NCBI GenBank assembly: GCA_902765485.1
Contig: CACWZZ010000024.1
Coordinates: forward strand, 1 to 37,207
Direction: 5' to 3'
Length of the DNA stretch: 37,207 nt
From: an uncultured Bacteroidales bacterium
Lineage (GTDB): Bacteria > Bacteroidota > Bacteroidia > Bacteroidales > Paludibacteraceae
Shown here: positions 27,904 to 37,207 of the stretch, one piece after another
Layout: every line of letters starts with the position of its first letter
Numbering within the stretch: position 1 is the first letter of the stretch
Made by a program: the position numbers and the translations under genes
The notes under the pieces: generated by a model
What the model was told of the DNA's origin: nothing
What the model saw: the letters and a program-made list of their open reading frames with translations, nothing else
Database searches by the model: none

Positions 27904-30900
27904 ATGAAAACAATTCGATTTATTCTTATCTCCTGCCTGATGCTGCTGGCGGCAGTCAATGTGCAGGCGAATGATTATCTGGAGCAAAAGGACCACTACA
28001 CCGTGATGGCGAAAGGTCCCGGTGTGCTTCACTTCAAGGTGCCCGTCTATTCACGCGGCGCGCGTAACTACTACGTCAGCGCCAACGACCAGGGTACTTC
28101 GCAGTTTTACTACCAGAAGAGCATCTGGGACTCAGGGCACACGATCTTCACCATCAATGCAGCCCGCTATGACGAAAACAACAACGATAATGTGGAGTAC
28201 GGTAAGGTGGATGTCAAGGCGGGTACCGACGAAGGTATCATCGAGATCACCAATATCAACACCGGTGCACGCATGGTAGTGCCCAACGACGGGAGCAGCC
28301 ACACCTACTATGTCTCCAAAAAGAAAGAACATGACAATGGCAAGGACTACGTGACCTGGCTGGAGGTGGACTGGTATGTGCCTCAGAAGTTGGACTCGCT
28401 GGACTTCACAGTCAAGGCGAATATCTATCTTACGCTCGCCATGACGGACAATGTGAATTATACGAAGGTATGGGAGTTCGGTACGTTCCGTGGGGCTGAC
28501 GCGATGATGACGCCGCAGCTCTACGACGCGTTCTTCTATGCCACCAAGGAATCGAACATATCCGGATTCGGTTCAGCTGCCGTGCCCTACGTGCTGTACT
28601 ACGACCCGAAATACTATACTACCACGTTGACGGGCAGCACCCAATATCCAACCGACAAGCGTTCGGGCAATATCTATGTGCAGACTACCGACACCCTGCA
28701 GCCGGGTTTCAAGGCGAACTTCAATGTCTATCGCACCAAAAAGCCGGCAGAGGTGATGGCTCTGCAAACCACCAACGCCATCACGATTCCCGCCTACCAC
28801 CGTATATACGATTTTGCGGTAACGGAGGAGAAGGATGAGTATAATACCTACACGGGCAAAAACAGACTGACATGGAGTGTGAAGAACCCGCAGGTAGCTG
28901 ACCTCGTAGAGGGGGATTATTTCGAGATCCAGCGCGCCATCAAGAGTGACTTCAGCGATGCGCAGACTATCAATGTGGTACCTATGGAGCGCGGCATTGA
29001 TAAATCCAACTATGTATTTGTGGATGAGAGCAGGGAGAGTTGGACAGGTCATGTAGCAACAGAGTACGAAACGGTGGATGCAAATGTGGAATACTTGGCG
29101 AAGAACTACCCGATACTTGCTGCCAACGGGGACACTATGTGCCACTTGGATATAAAGGCGAGCTCGGACAAATTGCGTCTGCCATCGGTGCCCGTTTATT
29201 ACCGTATCCGCCGTGCGTCGGCTTCGATGTGGGGATGGAAGGGACACGACTTTGCGCGCGATGCCAGTTGTTTGAAGCGTAGCTACCTCGCGCCCCTGGC
29301 GAGCACCCAACCCGATTATACCCTGAATACCGAAACGCGGCAAGTGGATTTCCGTATCCAAATAGAGAATGCAAACACCGATATTGGCATGCCTGCCGCG
29401 GAGGACGTCAAACTCGACTTTACCATCAATGATGTCGATTCTGTAGATTTGACTATTGTCGGACATTATTATTCGAGTTCCATGCCAACTGGATTCGTTC
29501 GTATCACTCCCGAGAAAGGTGAAGTTCAAAAGTTCTCAATTCAGGATTGGATTAGATCCTTCCGCGTTCCTTATGGAGCCGTTGTAGAAGTCGGCACACG
29601 TTATAGCAGTTATAGTGAGAACGTGGGCGCAGCATTCACCCTTACCAAGCCTGCTGCCATTATCACTACAAGTATTGATAATTACAATAATTGGACCGCG
29701 ACTATTAGCGAGCAATCCACCTCCGAGGCTGTGGAAGCGCGTTTCGCAGAGGTGAGAACACAAATCGTGGACAGCTTGCGTCCGTTGCTGCAGGCAAAGG
29801 CGATCACAGGTCTGGGCAGATGCGTATGGGACAAATCCGCCCGTCTGGTGCTGATTAAGACCACCGACGGCGTGCAACAGGAATACATCATCCCGCAGGA
29901 TAGCATCCGCCGCTTGGAGAACGGCAACTGGGAGGCACACTATACGGATTTAGCAAACCACGCCTGCACCAACTACAGCTACGCCGTGCGTATCGACCAA
30001 AGTAGTTCGGATCTGCACGTAAGCGATTCGGCATTCTTACAACCCCAAATGTTAACCGGTCCGAGCCTCTATTTTGAGGAAGGAGCAGACATCAAGACTG
30101 CCAGTGCTTCGAACCAGGACGCCCAAGGTGAGATGAAACGCGGTATTTTGGTGCAATGGACCCCCACCAATGCTGCTGTGGATTACTATGTTGTATCGCG
30201 TGCCAAAAATATGTCCGAAGAAAAAGAGGATACTGTCTATGTAGGTGTAGATAATTCGTACTTCGATAAGCAAGTGTCACCCGGATACGTATATTCGTAT
30301 GCCATCAGTGCTATATATGACTGTAATAACCGACACTCCGAGCATCGTGTATTCCGATCCGGAATACGGTCTGGATACGGTGAGATACGCGGTCGAATCA
30401 TTATGCCGGACAACAGCGGCATGGCGGGCGTGACGGTAACACTGACGAACAATAGTACCTATCCGACTCGCACCATAACGACCGACACAGATGGCGCTTT
30501 CGTGTTCGACAGTATAGACTACGATTTGTGCGAGCCGTGTGGAACAGACTACACCATTATTCCCAGTTCGCAGTACGGCACCTTCTCTTTCAACAATACG
30601 AGTGCCGGTTCGGCTACTGTTCATCTCAGTGAGGACAACTGTATCGCCCGAGACCTTGTGTTCATGAACACCTCTACCACTCGTCTGAGCGGTCGTGCGC
30701 TCTATAAGGGCAGTACAATCCCGGTAGCGGGCGCCATGTTCCTCTTGAACGGCGACACAATCCGCCGCAACGGAGCACCGCTGAAAACCGGCATTGACGG
30801 TAACTTCGAGCTGACGCTCACCAAGGGACAACCGTACAAACTGCAGATTATCAAAAAGGGGCATACCTTTGAGGGCGACGGCATCCTGCACGTCACGCAG

Positions 30901-33900
30901 GGTACGGACACCTTCGCGCTGACGCAGCCGCTGGATGGAATACGCTTCTACGACCAGACCAAAGTGCGTCTCGTCGGACGCGTAGCCGGCGGTAACGACC
31001 AGCGCGATCTGCCCGAAGCTTTCGGCTTGGGTAAGAACAACCTCGGCGATGACCTGCAGCTCGTGCTGGAACTGGAGGGCGACAACGTGTCGCATTTCGT
31101 TAATGATCCCAACGACCCGACGCTCGACTCCGTGCAGCAGACCATCAACCATCTGGTCTATACCACCGACCCGCTGAGTGCCGTACCGTCCCGCACGGTA
31201 GGTGCTACCTATATGCGCATGGAGAAAAAGCGCGTCATCATCCGTCCAGATTCTGCTACGGGCGAGTTCGCGGTCGATCTCTATCCGGTTAAATACAAGG
31301 TAGTGCAAGCGTCCGCCAGTGGCTACGCTACGCTCTTTGCTGCAGGGCAGGGTAGTGAGGTATTCGATCTGACCAACGCCCCATTAGCGAGCTACGACCC
31401 CAAGCACGGCACCGACTCCGTTCACTACAACGCCGTCTATGACCGCATTTACCATACACCGGTTCAGATCCACATGCAGCAGTTGCTCTACGGTCTGCCG
31501 CAACCGGGGTACGGCGAGAAAGCGATGAAGGTCAGCTCTTTCAATATCCGTAGCGACGAACAGGTCGCGCTCTATATGGAGGGAGCCGACAACTCTGTCA
31601 CTTATACGATGGGGTATCCCGTCTTCTGCAACAACCGCAAGTACCAGTTTGAGGCACAGACGTATGAGGATTATTACTATAATAACGACTCCGAGAGCGG
31701 TGCTCTGGACCGCGTACCGCAACGCGGCGGATCGGTCACCATCCACAACGGCATGGAAGGCACCACCAAGCACTATGCCTATCCGCTGGACAGCGTGGGC
31801 AAGAACCGCAATATCTACCTCACGGTGGATCAGCTCGAGACTGAGTTTACGGGCACCAATGCCCTGCATACCGTCAGCGCCGCCCTCGAGGTGGAGGGCA
31901 ACACCGTGGAGACCGAGGTTTTCCGTGCCTTTATCTCCGGCGATGTGATCAAGCAGAGCGAGCTGCAATCCACCGATGCCGACATCACCATCCTCGATAT
32001 CGTCCGCGACCCGGGAGGAGACGGCAGCTCGGCTTGGGTGGAGACCGGCTCTACCTATACCTATTCCTACACCCAGAGTTTTGACATCAACTTCGGTGTG
32101 ATACTTCAACCTACGTGGGGAGCTAGCATCAACACGGCTTTCGGTGCAGTTGTTGCGCCGGAAGGTAAAGGAGAGTATGAGGGAATGTCGAGTACTGTCA
32201 GCAAAGAGTTCTCCGTCGGTTTTCCGCTGACCCATGAGATTGCATTCGGCACCAAGTACAGCTATACTTTCACCACCAACGATAAGATTTCCACCTCGTC
32301 GTCGAAGAACAAACAGGGTATCGGTGCTAATGCGGATGTCTTCTTCGGTGCTACCACCAGCGTGCTGACCGGTAAGGCAAAGTCCGTATCCGTCATCAAC
32401 GATACCATTTATCAGCAGCGTCTGCCGGCTATCCAATCCGGCGCAATGCGCGTGCTGGCGCAGGGTGTGGACACTGCCGGTAAACCCTACTACCTCGTCG
32501 TGGGTGAGAAAGTGGTACTCGGCAGCACCATCAACAATACTTTTGCTTATTCGCAGTACCATATCAAAAATACGGTTCTGCCGCGCCTGTTCCTGGAACG
32601 CGACAACCTGCTCGAGTACTTTGCCGATGCCACAGCTGCACAGGCGGCAGCCGATCAGCGCGGCGAACCCGTCTATTGGTACATCGACAGCCTGACGGCA
32701 CAGCAGCTGAACGACACGCTGCAGCGAGGCAAATGCAAGATGATTATTCCTACCGGAGACGCTCGGCCCTACACCGACCGCGTACAAGCGCTGGATAATA
32801 TGATACTCAAGTGGATAGCCATCCTCTATAAGAACGAGGAGGAGAAAATCAAAGCGCGGTATATGGGTACCTCGGTCGGCACGTACAGCGTTTCAGCCGG
32901 TACGACCTACAACCATTCCGATACTTACAGCGCCAGCTTCAATTACAGCGAACTGCCCCAAGGTATGTCTTTCGCTTCAGACGGAGCGGAAATAGTTACC
33001 CGTTTTGGTAAGGATCTTCTCAATAACTTAAAAGGAGCAAAGCAATTGGTAACCGGTGCCATCTCAAAGTTGGCCCAAAGCATAGCATCTGCAACAGATG
33101 GGTATAATATCGGCCAGGAGTCTACCGAAACGCAAATCATGACCATTGGTGATGGTGATTGCTTCAAAATGCGCTGGACGCCGGTAGTGGATTTCGATAT
33201 GGATACCAAACAAGGTACGGATTTCACCGACAAAAAGAGCACCGGCTTCACCATTGCACCGGATAACCAGGGCGAGATCACCGTCGCGGTCTATCACGCT
33301 CCGCTGGACTCCGTTTGGGACGGTACCATTTCCCATGTCACCGGCAACGTCGGTACGAGCGTCCCAACCCCGCAGAGATACGGCAGTTACGTCTTCTTCA
33401 CGCAAGCGGGTTCCACCTACTGTCCGTACGAGGACGAGGACGAGACCACGCTCTTCAACCCGGGAACGCCGCTCAATAACTCCACTCTGGTGATTGCCAA
33501 ACCGGCTATGAGCATCAATACCTACGAGCAAACTAACGTCTTGCCCGACCAGCGTGCGAAATTCACCATCGAGCTTCGCAACGCAGGCGAGGTACAGTAC
33601 GGATGGGCAGGTAGCGGTATGCTCTTCAACCTTTCGCTCGCCAACGAGTCCAACCCGCACGGCGCCAAACTGTATGTCAACGGCACGCCGCTCGCGCAGG
33701 GCATCGAGTTCTTCATGGAGCCCGGACAGTCCTTCAAGCAGACGCTCGAAGTGGAGCGCGGAGAAGTGGATGACTACGAGAACTTGCGGCTCCTGTTCAA
33801 AGTGAGTGACTGCCCGAAGAGCAATACGTTCCTCGATTTCTCCGTCCATTTCATCCCGCTCTCCTGCGATGTGCAGATCGACATGCCGCGCCAGAACTGG

Positions 33901-36900
33901 GTGATGAACACTCTCTCGCAGCGCGACTCGGCGGGCTATTACATCCCGGTAGAGATTTCGGGCTTTGATACCCACCATAAGAACTTCGATCATATCGAGT
34001 TCCAGTACAAGCAATCCAAAGAGAGCGAGGAGAAATGGGTAACCGCGCTGTCGTTCTTCGCGGAGGACAGCCTCTACGAGAAGGCGACCGGCAACAAAGC
34101 CATGATCGAGAACGGCCGTATCGTGCCCTTCCGTTTCTACGGCGAGCGCGACCCGATGGAGCAGGAGTATGACCTGCGCGCCGTTTCGTTCTGCCGCTAC
34201 GGTTCGGGCTATGTACACAAGGCCTCGCCCGTCATCAGCGGCGTCAAGGACACCCGCGTGCCGGTACTCTTCGGCGACCCCGAACCGGTGAACAGCATCT
34301 TGGCGGTAGGCGATCACCTCAAGCTCCGTTTCTCGGAGCCGATAGCCGGTAACTACCTCGACGAAGATAATAACTTCAGCCTCAGGGGCGTGACCAACAA
34401 GACGGGTATCACCGCCGGCACTTCGCTCCATTTCGATGGCAGCGAGGATAGCTACGCCACGACCAAAGTGGACCGTGAACTGACCAATAAATCCGTCAGC
34501 ATCGACCTGCTTGTCAAGCCTTCGGAGAGCAACCAAGAGGCTGTCTTCTTCTCGCACGGCTCCGGCAAGAACGTCACCTCGTTCGGTATCACGACAGACC
34601 GCCGTCTGTGTCTGACCAGTCCGCAAGGGACAGTCTATTCCAAACCGCTGGAGGCGATGCTGGATTTCACCCGCGTGACGATGGTCTATAACCATGAGCA
34701 GAACGCGATCCGCTTCTTCGCAGGCACAAAGGAGATGACCGATGCTTCCCAGCGCCGCACGTCCACCGAACCGCTGTTCTACAACGCGCCGCTGGTCTTC
34801 GGCAAAGGCTTCAATGGTAACATGCTTGAGGCGCGTGTATGGAGCAAGGCGCTGACAGCGGAAGAGATTGCCGCTACGCATCTGAAACGCCTGTCGGGCT
34901 ACGAGCGCGGATTGACGGCATACTACCCGATGAACGAAGGCCGCCACGAGACCTGTACGGACAAGGCGAACGGCGCTACGCTCTATCTGCACAATACGAC
35001 ATGGACGTTGCAGAAAGGTATCTCGATGGCGTTCCGCAACGACAGTGTGAAGCTGGACGGCAACCTCCTGAGCCGCTCCGACGTCTATGACGAGACCTTC
35101 ATGCTCTGGTTCAAGACCGGCTCGAAGAACGCGCCTATCTTCCGCGCCTCCACCGGATGGCTCGGCATGGAGGACGGGCTCCTCACGCTCCGTAGCGACA
35201 GCAATACCGTGGTGCTCTTCGCTACCGCTTCGGATAACGAGTGGCACCATTTCGCGCTCGCTATCAACCGTGCTTATAATACGGCGTCGTTCTTCCTTGA
35301 CGGCAAGCTGATGGAGAACGTGCCGGCGACCGAAGTGAAAGGTCTGCGCGGAGCGATGTACCTCGGCGGTAAGGGCTTCGAAGGTAGTGTGGACGAACTG
35401 ACCATCTATGAGCAGGCGCTCCCACGCAACCTCATCGAAGAACGCTATAACATGGCGCCTGCGGGCGATGAGATGGGTCTGATCGCCTACCTGCCGTTCT
35501 CACGACAGATCCTCAACCCCAACGGCGTGCTCGAACTCGTCTTCAGCCCCAACGACCAGCGCGTCTTCAAAGGACCGGACGGCAATGTGATCGATAAGGT
35601 CGTTCCGCTCGTGCTGACAGAAGATGCCGCAGGGCTGGCTGACAAGACCCATTTCGCTCCGGTACGCGACCACGGTCTGCTCAATAAACTCAAGTTCGGC
35701 TGGGCATTCAATACCGATGAACTGCTCATCAACCTCACGATGCAGGATTACGAGATCAACAAGCAGACTGTCTATGTCACCGTCCGCGACGTGGAGGACC
35801 TGCACGGCAACCCGATGGCTTCGCCTGTAACCTGGTCGGCATTCGTGGATCGCAACACCCTCAAATGGGAGAAACGCGACCTCTATTACTCTGTTGACTT
35901 CGACAATCAGGATAACCTCTCTCCGTACACGCTTACCATCCGTAATATCAGCGGACGTACGCATCAATATACGATTGACAACATCCCCGACTGGCTCAGT
36001 ATCCGCTCCGCGAGCGGTACCCTCACCGCACTGGAGGAGAAACCGGTCGAGCTGCGTCTGACGCGCGAGATGGCGCCGGGTGAATATACCGAAACGATCT
36101 ATCTCACCGATGAGAACGGGCTTGCCGAACCGCTCAATATCCACCTCACCGTAGAGGCTAACCCGCCGTACGCAGATCTGGATGAAAACAAGTATCAGCT
36201 CAACATGTCTGTTTGTGCCAAGGTGCTCGTCAATACGGCCACCTATCTTGGCGCAGCGAACGAAGAGGATATCGTCTATGCGTTCTGCTCGCATCAGTTG
36301 GTCGGCTCGACCCATATCAGCATCAATGACCAGTCGAACGAAGCCGAACTATTCCTCACCGTCAACGGTAATGATGCGATGACCGGCAAACCGGTTACCT
36401 TCCAGTTATGGCGTGCATCTACCGGCAAAACGTACTCGCTCTATTGTCCGCGCGATATTCAGTTCGCGCACGGAGCAGTGGAAGGCTGCGGTGATGCCAC
36501 ACCGCTCTATCTCACCACTACCGGCACCGAGACGATGTCAATTCCGCTGAAAACAGGCTGGTCGTGGATATCCGTCAACCTTGACTTGACCCAAACGCAG
36601 GGCGTGCTAAGCAAGTGCATAAACAGCTCGGATCCATGGACGAAGTTTGACGTTATCAAGACCCCCGCATCGCAGCAGATGGCTACCTATTCGCAGATAC
36701 GAGACCGCTTCGAAGGAGATCTTGACCATCTGCATCACTCGCTGATATATATGGTTTATTCGAAGGACGGCAACACGATGCGCATAGCCGGTGATCAACT
36801 GGCTCCGGACTCGATGCATATCACGCTCCGTGGCGACGGTAGGTGGAATGCCCTGCCTTGTCTGCTCAACCAGACCACCACTCTCTCCGAGGCAATGGCG

Positions 36901-37207
36901 GATTATTACGACCATGCTACGGCAGGCGATATCATCAAGGCGAAGAAGCATTTTGCATACTTCTCTGCTGATAAACGCTGGGTAGGTGACCTCACCGCCC
37001 TCACTCCGGGCGAAGGCTACCTCTTCCGCCGCATGGGACAAGGCGACGTCACGGTGAACTTCTACGACAAGAGCGCTAAAGCGCCCAAACGCGTCGTTGC
37101 AGCGGAGCCTACAAACAACGGCTCCGAGTTTACCAACCCAAGCGCCGCCACCAACATGACCATGATTGCGAAAGTACAAAGTGACAATGTACAAAGTACA
37201 AAGGATA
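27904..37207 (+). CDS. Giant secreted multidomain protein (3' end outside the window)
   Basis: The frame from the ATG at 27904 has no stop before the window end, giving at least 3101 codons. A signal peptide (MKTIRFILISCLMLLAAVNVQA, cut after Ala22) shows export. Further on: a FN3-like domain at about 740-818 (ILVQWTPTNAAVDYYVVSRA); CnaB/carboxypeptidase regulatory-like domains at about 826-920 (GEIRGRIIMPDNSGMAGVTV) and 927-1010; a Ser/Thr/Tyr-rich beta region at about 1380-1525; two LamG/concanavalin-like domains at about 2172-2346 and 2371-2517 (EGSVDELTIYEQALP); a BACON-like Ig domain at about 2654-2752 (IDNIPDWLSIRSASGTL). It is probably a surface protein or adhesin. Type IX secretion is plausible, but the C-terminal sorting domain would be beyond the edge. 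The last bases are a heptamer repeat translated as KVQSDNVQSTKD. Confidence 0.85.
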   Translation, partial: MKTIRFILISCLMLLAAVNVQANDYLEQKDHYTVMAKGPGVLHFKVPVYSRGARNYYVSANDQGTSQFYYQKSIWDSGHTIFTINAARYDENNNDNVEYGKVDVKAGTDEGIIEITNINTGARMVVPNDGSSHTYYVSKKKEHDNGKDYVTWLEVDWYVPQKLDSLDFTVKANIYLTLAMTDNVNYTKVWEFGTFRGADAMMTPQLYDAFFYATKESNISGFGSAAVPYVLYYDPKYYTTTLTGSTQYPTDKRSGNIYVQTTDTLQPGFKANFNVYRTKKPAEVMALQTTNAITIPAYHRIYDFAVTEEKDEYNTYTGKNRLTWSVKNPQVADLVEGDYFEIQRAIKSDFSDAQTINVVPMERGIDKSNYVFVDESRESWTGHVATEYETVDANVEYLAKNYPILAANGDTMCHLDIKASSDKLRLPSVPVYYRIRRASASMWGWKGHDFARDASCLKRSYLAPLASTQPDYTLNTETRQVDFRIQIENANTDIGMPAAEDVKLDFTINDVDSVDLTIVGHYYSSSMPTGFVRITPEKGEVQKFSIQDWIRSFRVPYGAVVEVGTRYSSYSENVGAAFTLTKPAAIITTSIDNYNNWTATISEQSTSEAVEARFAEVRTQIVDSLRPLLQAKAITGLGRCVWDKSARLVLIKTTDGVQQEYIIPQDSIRRLENGNWEAHYTDLANHACTNYSYAVRIDQSSSDLHVSDSAFLQPQMLTGPSLYFEEGADIKTASASNQDAQGEMKRGILVQWTPTNAAVDYYVVSRAKNMSEEKEDTVYVGVDNSYFDKQVSPGYVYSYAISAIYDCNNRHSEHRVFRSGIRSGYGEIRGRIIMPDNSGMAGVTVTLTNNSTYPTRTITTDTDGAFVFDSIDYDLCEPCGTDYTIIPSSQYGTFSFNNTSAGSATVHLSEDNCIARDLVFMNTSTTRLSGRALYKGSTIPVAGAMFLLNGDTIRRNGAPLKTGIDGNFELTLTKGQPYKLQIIKKGHTFEGDGILHVTQGTDTFALTQPLDGIRFYDQTKVRLVGRVAGGNDQRDLPEAFGLGKNNLGDDLQLVLELEGDNVSHFVNDPNDPTLDSVQQTINHLVYTTDPLSAVPSRTVGATYMRMEKKRVIIRPDSATGEFAVDLYPVKYKVVQASASGYATLFAAGQGSEVFDLTNAPLASYDPKHGTDSVHYNAVYDRIYHTPVQIHMQQLLYGLPQPGYGEKAMKVSSFNIRSDEQVALYMEGADNSVTYTMGYPVFCNNRKYQFEAQTYEDYYYNNDSESGALDRVPQRGGSVTIHNGMEGTTKHYAYPLDSVGKNRNIYLTVDQLETEFTGTNALHTVSAALEVEGNTVETEVFRAFISGDVIKQSELQSTDADITILDIVRDPGGDGSSAWVETGSTYTYSYTQSFDINFGVILQPTWGASINTAFGAVVAPEGKGEYEGMSSTVSKEFSVGFPLTHEIAFGTKYSYTFTTNDKISTSSSKNKQGIGANADVFFGATTSVLTGKAKSVSVINDTIYQQRLPAIQSGAMRVLAQGVDTAGKPYYLVVGEKVVLGSTINNTFAYSQYHIKNTVLPRLFLERDNLLEYFADATAAQAAADQRGEPVYWYIDSLTAQQLNDTLQRGKCKMIIPTGDARPYTDRVQALDNMILKWIAILYKNEEEKIKARYMGTSVGTYSVSAGTTYNHSDTYSASFNYSELPQGMSFASDGAEIVTRFGKDLLNNLKGAKQLVTGAISKLAQSIASATDGYNIGQESTETQIMTIGDGDCFKMRWTPVVDFDMDTKQGTDFTDKKSTGFTIAPDNQGEITVAVYHAPLDSVWDGTISHVTGNVGTSVPTPQRYGSYVFFTQAGSTYCPYEDEDETTLFNPGTPLNNSTLVIAKPAMSINTYEQTNVLPDQRAKFTIELRNAGEVQYGWAGSGMLFNLSLANESNPHGAKLYVNGTPLAQGIEFFMEPGQSFKQTLEVERGEVDDYENLRLLFKVSDCPKSNTFLDFSVHFIPLSCDVQIDMPRQNWVMNTLSQRDSAGYYIPVEISGFDTHHKNFDHIEFQYKQSKESEEKWVTALSFFAEDSLYEKATGNKAMIENGRIVPFRFYGERDPMEQEYDLRAVSFCRYGSGYVHKASPVISGVKDTRVPVLFGDPEPVNSILAVGDHLKLRFSEPIAGNYLDEDNNFSLRGVTNKTGITAGTSLHFDGSEDSYATTKVDRELTNKSVSIDLLVKPSESNQEAVFFSHGSGKNVTSFGITTDRRLCLTSPQGTVYSKPLEAMLDFTRVTMVYNHEQNAIRFFAGTKEMTDASQRRTSTEPLFYNAPLVFGKGFNGNMLEARVWSKALTAEEIAATHLKRLSGYERGLTAYYPMNEGRHETCTDKANGATLYLHNTTWTLQKGISMAFRNDSVKLDGNLLSRSDVYDETFMLWFKTGSKNAPIFRASTGWLGMEDGLLTLRSDSNTVVLFATASDNEWHHFALAINRAYNTASFFLDGKLMENVPATEVKGLRGAMYLGGKGFEGSVDELTIYEQALPRNLIEERYNMAPAGDEMGLIAYLPFSRQILNPNGVLELVFSPNDQRVFKGPDGNVIDKVVPLVLTEDAAGLADKTHFAPVRDHGLLNKLKFGWAFNTDELLINLTMQDYEINKQTVYVTVRDVEDLHGNPMASPVTWSAFVDRNTLKWEKRDLYYSVDFDNQDNLSPYTLTIRNISGRTHQYTIDNIPDWLSIRSASGTLTALEEKPVELRLTREMAPGEYTETIYLTDENGLAEPLNIHLTVEANPPYADLDENKYQLNMSVCAKVLVNTATYLGAANEEDIVYAFCSHQLVGSTHISINDQSNEAELFLTVNGNDAMTGKPVTFQLWRASTGKTYSLYCPRDIQFAHGAVEGCGDATPLYLTTTGTETMSIPLKTGWSWISVNLDLTQTQGVLSKCINSSDPWTKFDVIKTPASQQMATYSQIRDRFEGDLDHLHHSLIYMVYSKDGNTMRIAGDQLAPDSMHITLRGDGRWNALPCLLNQTTTLSEAMADYYDHATAGDIIKAKKHFAYFSADKRWVGDLTALTPGEGYLFRRMGQGDVTVNFYDKSAKAPKRVVAAEPTNNGSEFTNPSAATNMTMIAKVQSDNVQSTKD
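37172..37207. repeat. Heptamer repeat AAGTACA type at the window end
   Basis: AAGTACA, AAGTGAC, AATGTAC, AAAGTAC, AAAGGAT: five consecutive 7-nt units of related sequence. Translated in the giant gene's frame. The array may continue beyond the window. Confidence 0.75.

Noticed and set aside
33064-35250. Long open frame (728 codons) antisense to the giant gene
   Set aside because: The plus strand is open over the whole region with clear domains and codon pattern; the antisense frame, like those at 31384-32787, 30277-31308 and 28573-29529, is a by-product of codon bias with no recognisable protein.

Overview
The window reads as a chromosome segment of a Bacteroidota (Bacteroidales-type) bacterium. 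Most transcription units start with the Bacteroidota promoter, a -7 box TAnnTTTG preceded at 20 nt by TTTG or CTTG. There are many lipobox lipoproteins, a Bacteroidota-type order of dut, TPR, DUF4292 and EnvC-like genes, DUF4143-type ATPases, and a giant secreted multidomain protein. I cannot name the genus. No rRNA, tRNA or CRISPR array was seen.

Layout. 1-6570 is an accessory block: two different AAA-type ATPases (336-1631 and 5116-6507) flank a one-piece MmeI-like restriction-modification enzyme (1738-4572). Both ATPase genes are bracketed by repeats, the first by a 49-bp promoter-bearing direct repeat and the second by two palindromic elements of identical architecture. 6748-9371 holds an EF-hand membrane protein overlapping an M23/LysM peptidase. 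On the minus strand, 12832-9419 holds a barrel-like protein, a lipoprotein alpha/beta hydrolase, a lipoprotein and rlmH. nadC (12902-13795) is divergent from that set. A pectinesterase (13862-15148) carries low-complexity in-frame inserts. 15299-15720 is a non-coding stretch with four hairpins in a row. 15664-18083 is an AT-rich cassette (unknown protein plus two WG-repeat proteins) bounded by a short direct repeat. A PIN toxin-antitoxin pair follows.

26574-18948 is one tightly packed minus-strand operon: diacylglycerol-kinase-like protein, dut, TPR protein, DUF4292 lipoprotein, EnvC-like protein, FKBP, Rieske-like lipoprotein, short RimM, SpoU methyltransferase, U32 peptidase and a split-off CxxC domain. 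Several genes overlap by 4 to 22 bases. A plus-strand unit starts at 26703 with two small lipoproteins, then a reading frame open from 27904 to the window end (at least 3101 codons, no stop), encoding a giant secreted protein with FN3-like, CnaB-like, LamG-like and BACON-like regions.

The most unusual signal is a set of 7-nt tandem repeats. Coding-strand units are (A/G/T)TGAAAG, GTCAGCC or TCAGCCG, TCGAAAG and AAGTACA types. They lie across stop/start junctions of the long operon and also inside the pectinesterase, U32, DUF4292, diacylglycerol-kinase and giant genes. Because seven is not a multiple of three, a 21-nt super-period encodes a 7-residue peptide repeat, and the host frames stay open. 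This looks like a dispersing short-repeat family tolerated inside genes. It is the best candidate for an undescribed phenomenon here, next to the repeat-bracketed ATPase modules.
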